This document shows positions 48,349 through 57,219 of a stretch of 64,000 bases of DNA, one piece after another (the stretch's first letter is position 1; each line of letters opens with the position of its first letter). The notes beneath the pieces are model-generated. The model made no database searches. It saw nothing but the letters and a program-made list of their open reading frames with translations, and was not told where the DNA came from. The stretch is from positions 186,001 through 250,000 of the forward strand of contig NZ_FNZM01000004.1 in assembly GCF_900109265.1 (NCBI RefSeq), given 5' to 3'. The position numbers were made by a program, and so were the translations under genes. The DNA is from Paraburkholderia tropica (GTDB lineage Bacteria > Pseudomonadota > Gammaproteobacteria > Burkholderiales > Burkholderiaceae).

Positions 48349-49110
48349 TCACACGCGACGCGCCCGCACGCAGATAAACGCGGGCGCGATCATCAACTCC
48401 GCGTAGAGCGCGGGCGCGACGGCCTTCATCTCGGGCAAAGGCTTCGGCTCGCTGACGCGATCGATGCTCCAGCCCGTGTCGATCAACGCGTTGACGATAT
48501 CGGCGAGCGGGCGGCGATACGCCTCCACATACGGCTTCGGTTCGCCGAAGCCGCCCCAGTGCAGGCCGAAGCGCGTGGTCTCGAAGTACGTGCGGCCGCC
48601 GCGCGTGCGCGTGTCGATCCAGTCGCGCATCGGGTGCGCCATCGAGAACACCAGTTGCGCGCCGGGCCGCGCCACGCGATGAAACTCCGCGAAGGTGTCC
48701 GCGAGATGCTCGACATAGTCGAGTGCGAGCGAGCAGACGATGCGGTCGAACTGCGCGTCTGCGAGCCAGTGGAGCGGCTGGCCGAGATCGCCTTGCGCGA
48801 CCTCGACCGCCATGTCCGCGCAACGCACGCGGGCGAGTTCGACCATCGCCGGCGTGACGTCGAAAGCCTGCACGCGCGCGCCCTTGCCCGCGAGTTCGGC
48901 GCTGACGATACCGGGGCCGCACCCCGCGTCGAGCACCGCGAGGCCCGCCACGTCGCCGAGCAGCGCTTCGGTCGCCGGGCGCTCGTAGAGCGCGTTGTGC
49001 GGCTTTTCGGGCGCCATTTGCGCGTAGCGGTCGGCGAACTGCGTGTAGCTGGCGCGGCCCGGCAGTTCGGGGGCGGCGTCGGTCTTGTCGGCGGCGGAGT
49101 CGTTGTGCAT
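48349..49110 (-). CDS. Class I SAM-dependent methyltransferase
   Basis: Methyltransferase of 253 residues with the SAM-binding motif I VLDAGCGPGIVSAELAGKG near residue 58. It also has the acidic loop VQAFDVTPAMVELAR, motif IV DRIVCSLALDYVEHLAD and the post-motif RPGAQLVFSMAHP. This is the Methyltransf_11/UbiE-like fold. No substrate-binding signature was recognised. The ATG at 49110 is preferred for its family-like N-terminus; several other frames here are shadows. The gene is single and divergent from the HAD gene. Confidence 0.88.
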   Translation of the reverse strand: MHNDSAADKTDAAPELPGRASYTQFADRYAQMAPEKPHNALYERPATEALLGDVAGLAVLDAGCGPGIVSAELAGKGARVQAFDVTPAMVELARVRCADMAVEVAQGDLGQPLHWLADAQFDRIVCSLALDYVEHLADTFAEFHRVARPGAQLVFSMAHPMRDWIDTRTRGGRTYFETTRFGLHWGGFGEPKPYVEAYRRPLADIVNALIDTGWSIDRVSEPKPLPEMKAVAPALYAELMIAPAFICVRARRV

Positions 49111-49266
49111 GCTGGCGTGAACGGAAAAGCGAAACCGCCATTGTCCCGTGTTTCGTGCCTTCGACTCCAGTGCGCGCCGCGTGCCGGTATCATCGCGCTC
49201 TTGCCGCGCGGCTCGCGCCCGCCCATGATTTCAATCTGCTTTCACTTTTCCCACGCTCATTCGACG

Positions 49267-49962
49267 ATGTCCGCACTTTCCGCTCTCCCCTTCGACGCCG
49301 TGCTGTTCGATTGCGACGGCGTGCTGGTCGATTCCGAACGCATCACGCATGTCGTGCTGGTCGAAATGCTCGGCGAACTGGGCTGGACGCTCAGCGTCGA
49401 CGATGCCATGCGCATCTTCGTCGGCAAGATGGTGAAGGACGAGGCCGATCGCATCGAGGCGCACACCGGCTATCGCATCACCGAAGACTGGCTGACGGGT
49501 TTTCGCGCGCGCCGCAACGAGGCGCTCGCGCGCGACCTCGTGGAAATTCCGGGCGCGCCCCACGCCGTGCGCGCCGTGCATACGGCCTTTGGCGGACGAA
49601 TCGCCGTGGCGTCGGGCGCCGATCGCCGCAAGGTCGAACTGCAACTGCGCAAGGTCGGCCTGCTCGCGTGTTTCGACGGACATATTTATAGCGGCCACGA
49701 AACGCCGCGCAGCAAGCCGCATCCCGACGTCTATCTGGCGGCGGCGGCCGGGCTCGGCGTGGACCCGCGCCGCTGCGCCGTGATCGAAGACACCGTGACC
49801 GGCGCGCGCGCGGGCCTCGCGGCGGGCGCGACGGTGTTCGGCTACAGCCCCGCCGAACCGGGCCACAGCAGCGCCGAGGCGCTGCGGGCCGAAGGCGTCG
49901 CCGACGTGATCACCGATATGGCCGCGCTGCCGGCCGTGCTGCAAGGCTGGTCCGCGCGCTGA
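49267..49962 (+). CDS. HAD-superfamily phosphatase (phosphoglycolate phosphatase-like)
   Basis: Cytoplasmic phosphatase of 231 residues. Motif I is VLFDCDGVLVDSE with nucleophile Asp15 and general acid Asp17. Motif II is the Ser in IAVASGADRR, motif III the Lys in SKPHPDVYLAAA, and motif IV VIEDTVTGARAG. A helical cap (about residues 25-90) makes it subclass I. Small sugar phosphates or phosphoglycolate are likely substrates. The start at 49267 lacks a clear ribosome binding site; an ATG at 49225 is in frame. Confidence 0.87.
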   Translation: MSALSALPFDAVLFDCDGVLVDSERITHVVLVEMLGELGWTLSVDDAMRIFVGKMVKDEADRIEAHTGYRITEDWLTGFRARRNEALARDLVEIPGAPHAVRAVHTAFGGRIAVASGADRRKVELQLRKVGLLACFDGHIYSGHETPRSKPHPDVYLAAAAGLGVDPRRCAVIEDTVTGARAGLAAGATVFGYSPAEPGHSSAEALRAEGVADVITDMAALPAVLQGWSAR

Positions 49963-50187
49963 GACCGCGCCGCGCGTCATCGCTCGTCGCTATCTGTATT
50001 GGCGTGTCGACGTGTCCGCGCCTGGCGCTTCGCTGCAAAGCAAGTAAGCGTGTGTGACAATCTGCACCCGCCGGGCTCCGGCAGCCGCCCGGCGTGGTGC
50101 GGGCGTCACACGAAGGGCGCGCGGCCGCCACGCGAACGCCGGCTCGATTACTATCCGAGGATGGCGTCGTCAGCCGGAAAAAGATAG

Positions 50188-50199
50188 TTTGCTACCAAA
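50188..50199. promoter_or_regulatory. Operator candidate upstream of marR-type gene
   Basis: TTTG-CTAC-CAAA is an interrupted palindrome, set within a wider dyad GATAG (50183-50187) and CTATC (50210-50214). It ends 24 bases before the MarR ATG at 50224, where a self-repressor would overlap the promoter. Confidence 0.5.
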
Positions 50200-50223
50200 T
50201 CGCTTTGGGCTATCATCCCGCCG

Positions 50224-50685
50224 ATGTCGAATCTTCACACCTTACGACTGGCCGTCAGCAGTTCGCTCGTCCTCGCCGCCCGCAAATGGCGCCGCACGAC
50301 GCATGGCGCGCTCACGGCCTATAACGTCTCCGAAGCCTGCGCCTCGCCGCTGCTGATCGCCGGCCGCCTGGGCGAAGGCGTGCGCCAGGTCACGCTCGCC
50401 GAACACGTGGGCATCGAAGGCCCGTCGCTCGTGCGTCTGCTCGATCAGCTCTGCGCCGCCGGCCTCGCCCGCCGCGACGAAGACCCGGACGACCGCCGCG
50501 CGAAAACGATTTCACTGACCGACGAAGGCCGCGCCGTCACCGCGCGCATCGAAGCCGATCTGCGCGATCTGCGCGCGCGCGTGCTCAAAGGCGTGAGCCG
50601 GGCGGATCTCGAAGCCACGCTGCGCGTGCTCACCGCGTTCAACGCCCCGGACCCGGCCGAGGGCGCGCCCCGGACCGAAAGCTGA
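50224..50685 (+). CDS. MarR family transcriptional regulator of efflux operon
   Basis: DNA-binding repressor of 153 residues. The winged helix shows VTLAEHVGIEGPSLVRLLDQ (recognition helix) and the wing LARRDEDPDDRRAKTISLTD. It is followed after 10 bases by the FUSC pump gene, so it heads the operon and most likely represses it until an aromatic ligand binds. The palindrome upstream is a likely own operator. Ligand identity is unknown; related regulators respond to phenolic or aromatic acids. Confidence 0.9.
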   Translation: MSNLHTLRLAVSSSLVLAARKWRRTTHGALTAYNVSEACASPLLIAGRLGEGVRQVTLAEHVGIEGPSLVRLLDQLCAAGLARRDEDPDDRRAKTISLTDEGRAVTARIEADLRDLRARVLKGVSRADLEATLRVLTAFNAPDPAEGAPRTES

Positions 50686-50695
50686 AAGCGGCCTC

Positions 50696-52828
50696 ATGAC
50701 CTACCCGACCCTCCGCGACTGGCTGTTCTCGGTCAAGACGTTCGCCGCGTCGATGCTCGCGCTCTATATCGCGCTGATCTTCCAGTTGCCGCGTCCGTAC
50801 TGGGCGATGGCGAGCGTCTATATCGTCTCGAATCCGTTTGTCGGCGCGACGCGCTCGAAGGCGCTCTATCGCGCGCTCGGCACTGCGCTCGGCGCGGCCG
50901 CCGCGATCGCGCTCGTGCCGCCTTTCGTCGAAACGCCGCTGCTGTTCAGCGTGATCGTGGCGACCTGGACCGGCACGCTGCTCTATCTCGCGATCATGGA
51001 CCGCACGGCGCGCAGCTATGTGTTCATGCTCGCGGGTTACACGATGCCGCTGATCGCGCTGCCCACCGTGACCGATCCGGGCACCGTGTTCGACGTGGCC
51101 ATCGCGCGGACCGAGGAAATCACGCTGGGCATCATCTGCGCGAGCGTCGTGGGGAGCAACATCCTGCCGAGCCGCCTCGCGCCCACGCTGATCGAGCGCG
51201 CCGACGCCTGGTTTCGCGACGCCGCCTTCTACGGCCGCGAAACGCTCTCGGGCCACATCACCGGCAAGGCGCTTTCGGCTTGCCGCCAGCGTCTCGCGGC
51301 CACGGTCAATCAGCTCGAATTCCTGCTCAGCCAATTGAGCTACGACCATACTCATCCCGAAGTGCTCGCGCGCGCGGAGAATCTGCGCGGCCGCATGCAA
51401 CTGTTTCTGCCGATGATTTCGGCGCTCGCCGACCCGCTGCTGGCCTTGCGCCGCGACCTGCACACGTGGCCCGAAGGCCTCGACAAGCTGCTTGCCGACG
51501 CCGCCCAATGGTTCGACGCGCCGCTGCCCACGCGCGCCGCCGAGATGCACGACGACTCCGGCGACCCCGTCGCCGACAGCCTGCGCGCGCGCATCGTCGC
51601 GCTGCAGCCCGGCCACGACGCGCTCACGAGCTGGGAAGGCGCGTTGCTCTCGAACGCGCTCTGGCGGCTGGGCCAGGTGATCGACGTGTGGCAGGACTGC
51701 CGCTCGCTGCGTGCGCTGATCGCACACGAAGCGGGTTCGTGGCGGCCGCGCTATCGCCATTGGCGCCTGGGCGGCACCGAGCGCTTCTACGATCGCGGCA
51801 TGATGCTGATTTCATGCGCCGTGCCGGTGAGCGCGATTCTCGTGGCCTGCTGGCTCTGGGTCAGTTCGGGCTGGCACGACGGCGCGGGCGCGGTGACGCT
51901 CGCGGCCGTGGCCTGCTGCTTCTTCGCCGCGCTCGACGAGCCCGCGCCGATGGTGTTCCGCTTTTTCGCCGCGACCGCCGCGAGCGTGGTGTTCGCGGGC
52001 CTCTATCTGTTCGTGGTGCTGCCCAAGGTGCACGATTTCCCGATGCTCGTGCTGCTGTTCGCGGGACCGTTCATCCTGATCGGCACCTTGATACCGCGTC
52101 CGCAGTTCAATATGGTGACGATGCTCGTGGCCGTGAACACCGCCACCTTCATCAGCATCCAGAGCGCCTACGAGGCCGACTTCCTCGTGTTCCTGAACAG
52201 TAATATCGCGGGCGTCGCGGGCCTGCTGTTCGCTTATGTGTGGACGCGCGTGACGCGCCCGTTCGGCGCCGAACTCGCCGCGCGCCGACTGCTGCGTTCG
52301 AGCTGGTCCGACGTGGCGCTCTCGGCCTCGGTCGCGCCGCTCGGCGATCAGCGCAATCTGGCCTCGCGCATGCTCGACCGCCTGATGCAGTTGCTGCCGC
52401 GTCTCGCGGCTTCCGACGAGCACCGCCATCCGTCGATCGAGAGCTTCCGCGATCTGCGCATCGCGCTCAATGCGCTCGATCTGCGCCGCTCGCGCCGCAA
52501 GCTCGACGGCGACGTGCCCGCCGCCATCGACCGCGTGCTCGCCGGCGTCAGCGATCATTACGCGCGCTGCGCGCAGGCAAGCGCGCGCCAGGATGCGCCG
52601 CCCGCGCTGCTCGCCACCATCGACGACGCGCTGCACCGCGTGGCCACGCGCGGCATCGCGCAAGGTCTCGGCAACGCGCAGACCGAAAACGCCGCGCCGC
52701 TGCGCATGCGCGTCTCGCAGCGCTGGCTGCGCGACACGCTGCACGCGCTGGTCGGGCTGCGTCTCTCGCTGTACCCGACGCTGGTCGCCCAGCGTCCGAG
52801 CGGCGATACCTCGGGAGGCAAAGCGTGA
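50696..52828 (+). CDS. FUSC-family inner-membrane efflux protein (AaeB-like)
   Basis: Inner-membrane pump subunit of 710 residues. Two membrane halves of about six segments each (near residues 15-190 and 365-530) start with RDWLFSVKTFAASMLALYIA and GMMLISCAVPVSAILVACWL, each followed by a cytoplasmic region. This two-part plan is that of AaeB, which exports p-hydroxybenzoic and other aromatic acids. It lies 10 bases after the marR-type gene and is followed by DUF1656, HlyD and outer-membrane genes. Exact cargo is unknown. Confidence 0.92.
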   Translation: MTYPTLRDWLFSVKTFAASMLALYIALIFQLPRPYWAMASVYIVSNPFVGATRSKALYRALGTALGAAAAIALVPPFVETPLLFSVIVATWTGTLLYLAIMDRTARSYVFMLAGYTMPLIALPTVTDPGTVFDVAIARTEEITLGIICASVVGSNILPSRLAPTLIERADAWFRDAAFYGRETLSGHITGKALSACRQRLAATVNQLEFLLSQLSYDHTHPEVLARAENLRGRMQLFLPMISALADPLLALRRDLHTWPEGLDKLLADAAQWFDAPLPTRAAEMHDDSGDPVADSLRARIVALQPGHDALTSWEGALLSNALWRLGQVIDVWQDCRSLRALIAHEAGSWRPRYRHWRLGGTERFYDRGMMLISCAVPVSAILVACWLWVSSGWHDGAGAVTLAAVACCFFAALDEPAPMVFRFFAATAASVVFAGLYLFVVLPKVHDFPMLVLLFAGPFILIGTLIPRPQFNMVTMLVAVNTATFISIQSAYEADFLVFLNSNIAGVAGLLFAYVWTRVTRPFGAELAARRLLRSSWSDVALSASVAPLGDQRNLASRMLDRLMQLLPRLAASDEHRHPSIESFRDLRIALNALDLRRSRRKLDGDVPAAIDRVLAGVSDHYARCAQASARQDAPPALLATIDDALHRVATRGIAQGLGNAQTENAAPLRMRVSQRWLRDTLHALVGLRLSLYPTLVAQRPSGDTSGGKA

Positions 52829-52865
52829 GCGCACAACCATTTTCTGTCTTTGTAAAACCCGCACC

Positions 52866-53075
52866 ATGATCGGCGAAATCGATATCTTCGGCGTGTTCGT
52901 GCCGGCCGTGCTCGTGCTGATGCTGATCGCGTACCTCATCAATGTCGTGATCGGCAAGGTGCTCACGCGGGTCGGTTTTTACCGGCTCGTCTGGCATCGC
53001 TCCATTTTCGATCTCGGCATTTATGTATTCGTCCTGGCTGCCGTCATCATCGTGTCGCATCGCTTCGTGAACTAA
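52866..53075 (+). CDS. DUF1656 small membrane protein (AaeX-like)
   Basis: A 69-residue protein with two membrane segments (VFVPAVLVLMLIAYLINVVI and LGIYVFVLAAVIIVSH) separated by a basic loop GKVLTRVGFYRLVWHRSIFD. It matches the DUF1656/AaeX family always found beside FUSC and HlyD pump genes. The ATG at 52866 starts MIGEIDIFGVFVP. Its stop precedes the HlyD GTG by one base. It probably stabilises or assembles the pump. Confidence 0.9.
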   Translation: MIGEIDIFGVFVPAVLVLMLIAYLINVVIGKVLTRVGFYRLVWHRSIFDLGIYVFVLAAVIIVSHRFVN

Positions 53076-53076
53076 C

Positions 53077-54042
53077 GTGAACGTGAAAAAAACCTGGTTC
53101 TCCGCAGGCCAAATCCTGCTGACGCTCATCGTCGTCGTCGTCGCCGCGCTCGTGCTGTGGCGCATCGTCAACTACTACATGTTCTCGCCGTGGACGCGTG
53201 ACGGCCACGTGCGCGCCGACGTGATCCAGGTCGCGCCCGATGTCGGCGGCCTCATTACGAATGTCGATGTGGTCGACAACGAGCAGGTCAAGAAAGGCCA
53301 GGTGCTGTTCGTGATCGACCAGGCGCGCTATACGCTCGCGCTGCGTCTCGCGCAGGCCGCGCTCGAACAGCGCAAGGCCACGCTCGCGCAGGCCAAACGC
53401 GAATTCGCGCGCAACATCACACTCGGCAACCTGGTGGCGAGCGAAACGCTCGAAGAGAGCCGCACGCGCGTCGAGCAGGGCGAAGCCGCCGCGGCCGACG
53501 CCCAGGTGCAGGTGGACACCGCGAAGCTCAATCTCGAACGCACGACCATCGTGAGTCCGGTTGACGGTTATCTGAACGACCGCGCGCCGCGCGTGGGCGA
53601 GTACGTGTCGGCGGGCCGCGCGGTGCTGTCCGTGGTGGACATGCATTCGTTCCGCGTCGACGGCTATTTCGAGGAAACGCGTCTGCACGGCATTCATATC
53701 GGCCAGCCGGTCGAGATCACGGTGATGGGCGAAACGCGTCCGCTGCGCGGTCACGTGCAGAGCATCGTCGCGGCCATCGAGGACCGCGATCGTCAGGCGA
53801 GCCCGAACCTGCTGCCGAACGTGAACCCGGCGTTCAGCTGGGTGCGTCTTGCGCAGCGCATTCCGGTGCGCGTCGCGCTCGACGAAGTGCCCGACGACTT
53901 CCGCATGATCGCGGGCCGCACCGCGACCGTCGCCGTGCGCGCGGACGCCAGCGACAAGCAGCGCGCGAAGGACAACGCCAATGGCGCCAGCAGTGCAAGC
54001 GGCGCAAGCGCAGCAACGGCCGCGAGCGGAGCCTCGCAATGA
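53077..54042 (+). CDS. HlyD-family periplasmic adaptor (AaeA-like), GTG start
   Basis: Membrane-fusion protein of 321 residues. A single N-terminal membrane segment (ILLTLIVVVVAALVLWRIV) is followed by the biotinyl-lipoyl-like halves VIQVAPDVGGLITNVDVVDN and VSPVDGYLNDRAPRVGEYVS, with a coiled-coil hairpin between (about 85-150). A low-complexity Ala/Ser/Gly tail ends the chain. The start is GTG at 53077, one base after the DUF1656 stop. It links the FUSC pump to the outer-membrane channel. Confidence 0.92.
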   Translation: MNVKKTWFSAGQILLTLIVVVVAALVLWRIVNYYMFSPWTRDGHVRADVIQVAPDVGGLITNVDVVDNEQVKKGQVLFVIDQARYTLALRLAQAALEQRKATLAQAKREFARNITLGNLVASETLEESRTRVEQGEAAAADAQVQVDTAKLNLERTTIVSPVDGYLNDRAPRVGEYVSAGRAVLSVVDMHSFRVDGYFEETRLHGIHIGQPVEITVMGETRPLRGHVQSIVAAIEDRDRQASPNLLPNVNPAFSWVRLAQRIPVRVALDEVPDDFRMIAGRTATVAVRADASDKQRAKDNANGASSASGASAATAASGASQ

Positions 54043-55529
54043 CGCGCCGCCGCCTCTGGCGCTCGTCTGCACTTGCGCCGCTCACGCTCGCGCTCGGCGC
54101 GTGCATGAATCTGGGCCCGAACTACAAGTTGCCGAACGAAGCGCTCGTCAACGCGCCGCTCGCGCAAGGGCCGATCGCGGGCGCGGATAAAGCGCCGGTC
54201 TCGCAGGGCGACGTGCCCAACGACTGGTGGCGTCTTTACGACGATCCCACGCTCGATCAGCTCGTGCAGGATGCGCTGCAATCGAACGCGAGCCTGCGCG
54301 TGGCCGCCGCGAATCTCGCGCGTTCGCGCGCGGCGCTCGATGTGGCCAACGCGCAAGGCGGCTTCTCGGGCGGCGCGACCGTGGGCTTCCAGCGCGCCCA
54401 GGAATCGGCGGAACAATACCTGCTGTTCAGCAAGCTGCCGGTGGAAAACCTCGGCTCGCTCGGCGTGAACGTATCGTATGAACTCGATCTGTTCGGCAAG
54501 CTGCGCCGTGGCGTGGAATCGGCGCAGGCCGAAGACGAAGCCGTGCTGGCCGCCGCCGATCTCGCGCGCATCACCGTGGTCGCCGACGTCGTGCAGGCCT
54601 ATGTCGAATCGTGCTCGGCGGGCGAGGAACTCGCCATTGCGCAGGAATCGCTGAAGCTGCAACAGCAGCGCGTGGCGCTCACCAAACGTCTGCGCGACGC
54701 GGGCCGCGGCAACCAGCCCGACGTGACGCGCGGCGTGACGCAAGTCCAGACGCTCGCCGCCGACATTCCGCGCTTCCAGGGACGCCAGCGCATCGCGCAA
54801 TATCAGCTCGCGATGCTGCTCGCACAGCCGCCGTCGGCACTGCCGCCGGCCGTGCTCAGCTGCAACCGCCTGCCGAAGCTCTCGCAGCCGATTCCGGTCG
54901 GCGACGGCGCCGCGCTGCTGCGCCGCCGCCCGGACGTGCGCGAAGCCGAACGCCAGCTTGCGTCCGCGACGGCGAAGATCGGCGTGGCGATGGCGGAGAT
55001 GTATCCGGATATCAGCATCGGCGCAAGCGTCGGCTCGGTCGGTATCGCGAGCGATCTGTTCTCGCCGATCACCAATAGCTGGTCATTCGGACCCCTGATT
55101 AACTGGACGTTCCCGGCGAACGGCCAGCGCGCCCGCGTGCGCGGCGCGCAAGCGGCAACGGCCGGCGCGCTTGCGCATTTCGACGGCGTCGTGCTCAACG
55201 CGCTGCGCGAAACGCAGTCGAGCCTCGCTACCTACGCCGCCGATACGCAACGCGCCGATTCGCTGCGCACCGCGTATGGCTCGGCGCAGCAGTCCGCCGA
55301 CGAAACGCATCGCCTGTATTCGGCGGGCCGCGAATCGTTCCTCTCCGATCTCGACGCCACGCGCACGCTCACGGCGGCGCACTCGCAAGTGGCCGCAGCC
55401 GAAGGCCAGGTCGCGCTCGATCAGGTCAAGCTGTTCCTCGCGCTCGGCGGCGGCTGGCAGCCCGATCAGGAAAAGCCCGCGCCCGCCGATGCGGCTTCGG
55501 GCACGCAGGCCGCCGCGCCCGCGCAATAA
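54039..55529 (+). CDS. Outer-membrane efflux channel lipoprotein (NodT/OprM type)
   Basis: TolC-fold channel of 496 residues. The signal peptide ends in the lipobox LALGAC, giving a lipid-anchored Cys22. It has LGPNYKLP, DWWRLYDDPTLDQLVQDAL and NLGSLGVNVSYELDLFGKLR, typical of the NodT family, in two OEP repeats. A Pro/Ala tail ends it. It overlaps the HlyD stop by four bases and completes the MarR-FUSC-DUF1656-HlyD-OMF operon. Confidence 0.93.
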   Translation: MTRRRLWRSSALAPLTLALGACMNLGPNYKLPNEALVNAPLAQGPIAGADKAPVSQGDVPNDWWRLYDDPTLDQLVQDALQSNASLRVAAANLARSRAALDVANAQGGFSGGATVGFQRAQESAEQYLLFSKLPVENLGSLGVNVSYELDLFGKLRRGVESAQAEDEAVLAAADLARITVVADVVQAYVESCSAGEELAIAQESLKLQQQRVALTKRLRDAGRGNQPDVTRGVTQVQTLAADIPRFQGRQRIAQYQLAMLLAQPPSALPPAVLSCNRLPKLSQPIPVGDGAALLRRRPDVREAERQLASATAKIGVAMAEMYPDISIGASVGSVGIASDLFSPITNSWSFGPLINWTFPANGQRARVRGAQAATAGALAHFDGVVLNALRETQSSLATYAADTQRADSLRTAYGSAQQSADETHRLYSAGRESFLSDLDATRTLTAAHSQVAAAEGQVALDQVKLFLALGGGWQPDQEKPAPADAASGTQAAAPAQ

Positions 55530-55541
55530 CGTCAACGTAGC

Positions 55542-55571
55542 CCGGGCGCGCAAGCAGACTCGCGCGCCCGG
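55542..55571. terminator. GC-rich hairpin between efflux operon and SDR gene
   Basis: CCGGGCGCGC (55542-55551) and GCGCGCCCGG (55562-55571) are perfect complements around 10 bases, 12 bases after the OMF stop. There is no T-run. It lies between convergent genes. Confidence 0.55.
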
Positions 55572-55591
55572 CTTCGACACTTCACGTTTGC

Positions 55592-56392
55592 TTACTTCGC
55601 TTCGGTCGCCGTCGCGCGATAGCGCGCCGCTGGCTTCGATTGACCGAAGTTCGCCGCCATCGCCTGACGCGCGGCCTCGAACGTCTTCCACTGCTGATCG
55701 TCGGGCAACGGCGGAATGGTGACCGTCTCACGCAGATCGTAGCCCGCGAGCGCCGCATCGACGAGATCGTCGACTTCCATCACGCCATTCAGTTCGTTCA
55801 CGTCCTTGCCCGCGTGCGACCAGATATCCGTGCGCGTCGCGCCCGGCAGCACCGCCTGCACGTAGACGCCCTTCGGCCCGAGTTCGACGTGCAACCCTTG
55901 CGAGAGGAACAGCACGAACGCCTTGGTCGCGCCGTAGAGCGTCGCATGATATTCGGGCACGAGACCCAGCACCGACGCCACATTGACGATCGCGCCCTGC
56001 CCTTCGCGCGCGAAACGCGGCGCGACGGCGGCGGCGAGCCGCGCGACCGCCGTGGCGTTCAGCGCGATCAGCTTGCTCACGACCTCGGCGCCTTGCTCGA
56101 CGAACGTGCCCGCCGCCGCGGTGCCCGCGTTGTTCACCAGCACGCCGATGCCCGCATCGTTCGCGAGGCGCGCTTCCACTTGTTCGAGGTCTGCTTGCTG
56201 CGTCAGGTCGGCGCGCAGAATCTCGACATTCACGCCATCTCGCTCGCGCAGCCGTGCAGCCAGCGCTTCGAGCCGCGGCTGATCGCGCGCGACGAGCACG
56301 AGATCGTGACCGCGCTGCGCGAAACGATCGGCATAGACCGCGCCAATTCCTGCTGACGCGCCGGTGATCAGAACAACGGGTTTTGCTGACAT
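55592..56392 (-). CDS. Short-chain dehydrogenase/reductase
   Basis: NAD(P)-dependent classical SDR of 266 residues. It has the TGxxxGxG motif in LITGASAGIGAVYADRFA, NNAG in VLVNNAGTAAAG, the active-site Ser in VASVLGL and the YxxxK pair in LYGATKAFV. The ATG at 56392 has AGGAGT about seven bases upstream. It is divergent from the TetR gene across a region with two palindromes, so TetR probably represses it. The substrate is unknown. Confidence 0.92.
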   Translation of the reverse strand: MSAKPVVLITGASAGIGAVYADRFAQRGHDLVLVARDQPRLEALAARLRERDGVNVEILRADLTQQADLEQVEARLANDAGIGVLVNNAGTAAAGTFVEQGAEVVSKLIALNATAVARLAAAVAPRFAREGQGAIVNVASVLGLVPEYHATLYGATKAFVLFLSQGLHVELGPKGVYVQAVLPGATRTDIWSHAGKDVNELNGVMEVDDLVDAALAGYDLRETVTIPPLPDDQQWKTFEAARQAMAANFGQSKPAARYRATATEAK

Positions 56393-56423
56393 GGTGACAC
56401 TCCTTTGTGTATCGATCGGTTTA

Positions 56424-56471
56424 TACATGATGACAGTCATGTATTTGAATCGAATCATGATGAGCATCATG
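56424..56471. promoter_or_regulatory. Two palindromic operator candidates between SDR and tetR genes
   Basis: TACATGA-TGACAG-TCATGTA (56424-56443) and CATGATG-AG-CATCATG (56456-56471... outer arms) share the half-site CATGA/TCATG. Their centres are 30 bases apart, three turns of the helix. A TATAAT stands at 56472-56477, next to the second site, 34 bases before the tetR ATG, so binding there would block the promoter. Confidence 0.75.
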
Positions 56472-56511
56472 TATAATGTCAAGCAGAAAATCGGAGTCCG
56501 TGGAGAACGCG

Positions 56512-57090
56512 ATGCGAGTCAGTCGTGAGCAGGTGGCGATCAATCGTCAGAAAATTCTGGAAGCGGCCAGCCGCTTGTTCCGCGAGCGCGGCTACGACGC
56601 CGTTACGGTCGCCGAGGTCATGAGCGCCGCCGGCCTCACGCACGGCGGCTTTTATGGCTATTTCAAGTCGAAGGACGATCTGATTGCGGAAACGCTCTCG
56701 CACGTGTTTGCGCAGGGCGAGGTCGGCGAAACGGATGTGGCGCGTTACGCGGCGCGCTATCTGTCGCGCGCGCATCGCGACAATCTCGCCGGCGGTTGTC
56801 CGACCGCGGCGCTGGGCGCGGAAACGGTGCGTCAAACGCCCGAAGCGCGCGCCGTGATGGCGGCGGGCCTCAAGAAGCAGATCGAGCGATTGAGTGCCGC
56901 GAAGGCGGCAAGTGGAGACGCTTCCACGGCGGCACACGCGCGGCGCGCGGCCATCGGCAGCTGGTCGGCGATGGTGGGCGCCGTGATTCTTGCGCGCCTG
57001 ATCGACGATCCCGCGCTCTCGAACGAAATTCTCGACGAGACGCACGCATGGATCGACGACCGGGATCGCGATTCAATTCAAAACATTTAA
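56512..57090 (+). CDS. TetR family transcriptional regulator
   Basis: Regulator of 192 residues. The N-terminal helix-turn-helix has RQKILEAASRLFRERGYDAV, TVAEVMSAAGLTHGGFYGYF and KSKDDLIAETLSHV. The C-terminal ligand domain has NLAGGCPTAALGAETVRQTP, common in the YcdC/AcrR-like group that responds to small electrophiles or aromatic compounds. The ATG at 56512 has GGAG six bases upstream; an earlier frame start at 56476 would begin within the promoter. It likely controls itself and the divergent SDR gene. Confidence 0.92.
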   Translation: MRVSREQVAINRQKILEAASRLFRERGYDAVTVAEVMSAAGLTHGGFYGYFKSKDDLIAETLSHVFAQGEVGETDVARYAARYLSRAHRDNLAGGCPTAALGAETVRQTPEARAVMAAGLKKQIERLSAAKAASGDASTAAHARRAAIGSWSAMVGAVILARLIDDPALSNEILDETHAWIDDRDRDSIQNI

Positions 57091-57155
57091 CGCGTCCAGC
57101 GAATACGCCGCAGTGAAAGCGCTTTCACCGCGATCGTATTGAATTATTCAGAACA

Positions 57156-57196
57156 CGAAAACGCGGTGCGCCCCATCGGGACGCACCGCGTTTTCG
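57156..57196. terminator. Bidirectional terminator between tetR and DUF4148 genes
   Basis: A 15-bp perfect stem (57156-57170 with 57182-57196) with A-rich and T-rich ends lies between convergent stops at 57090 and 57220. Confidence 0.9.
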
Positions 57197-57219
57197 CATT
57201 CCATTACGTTGTATCACGC

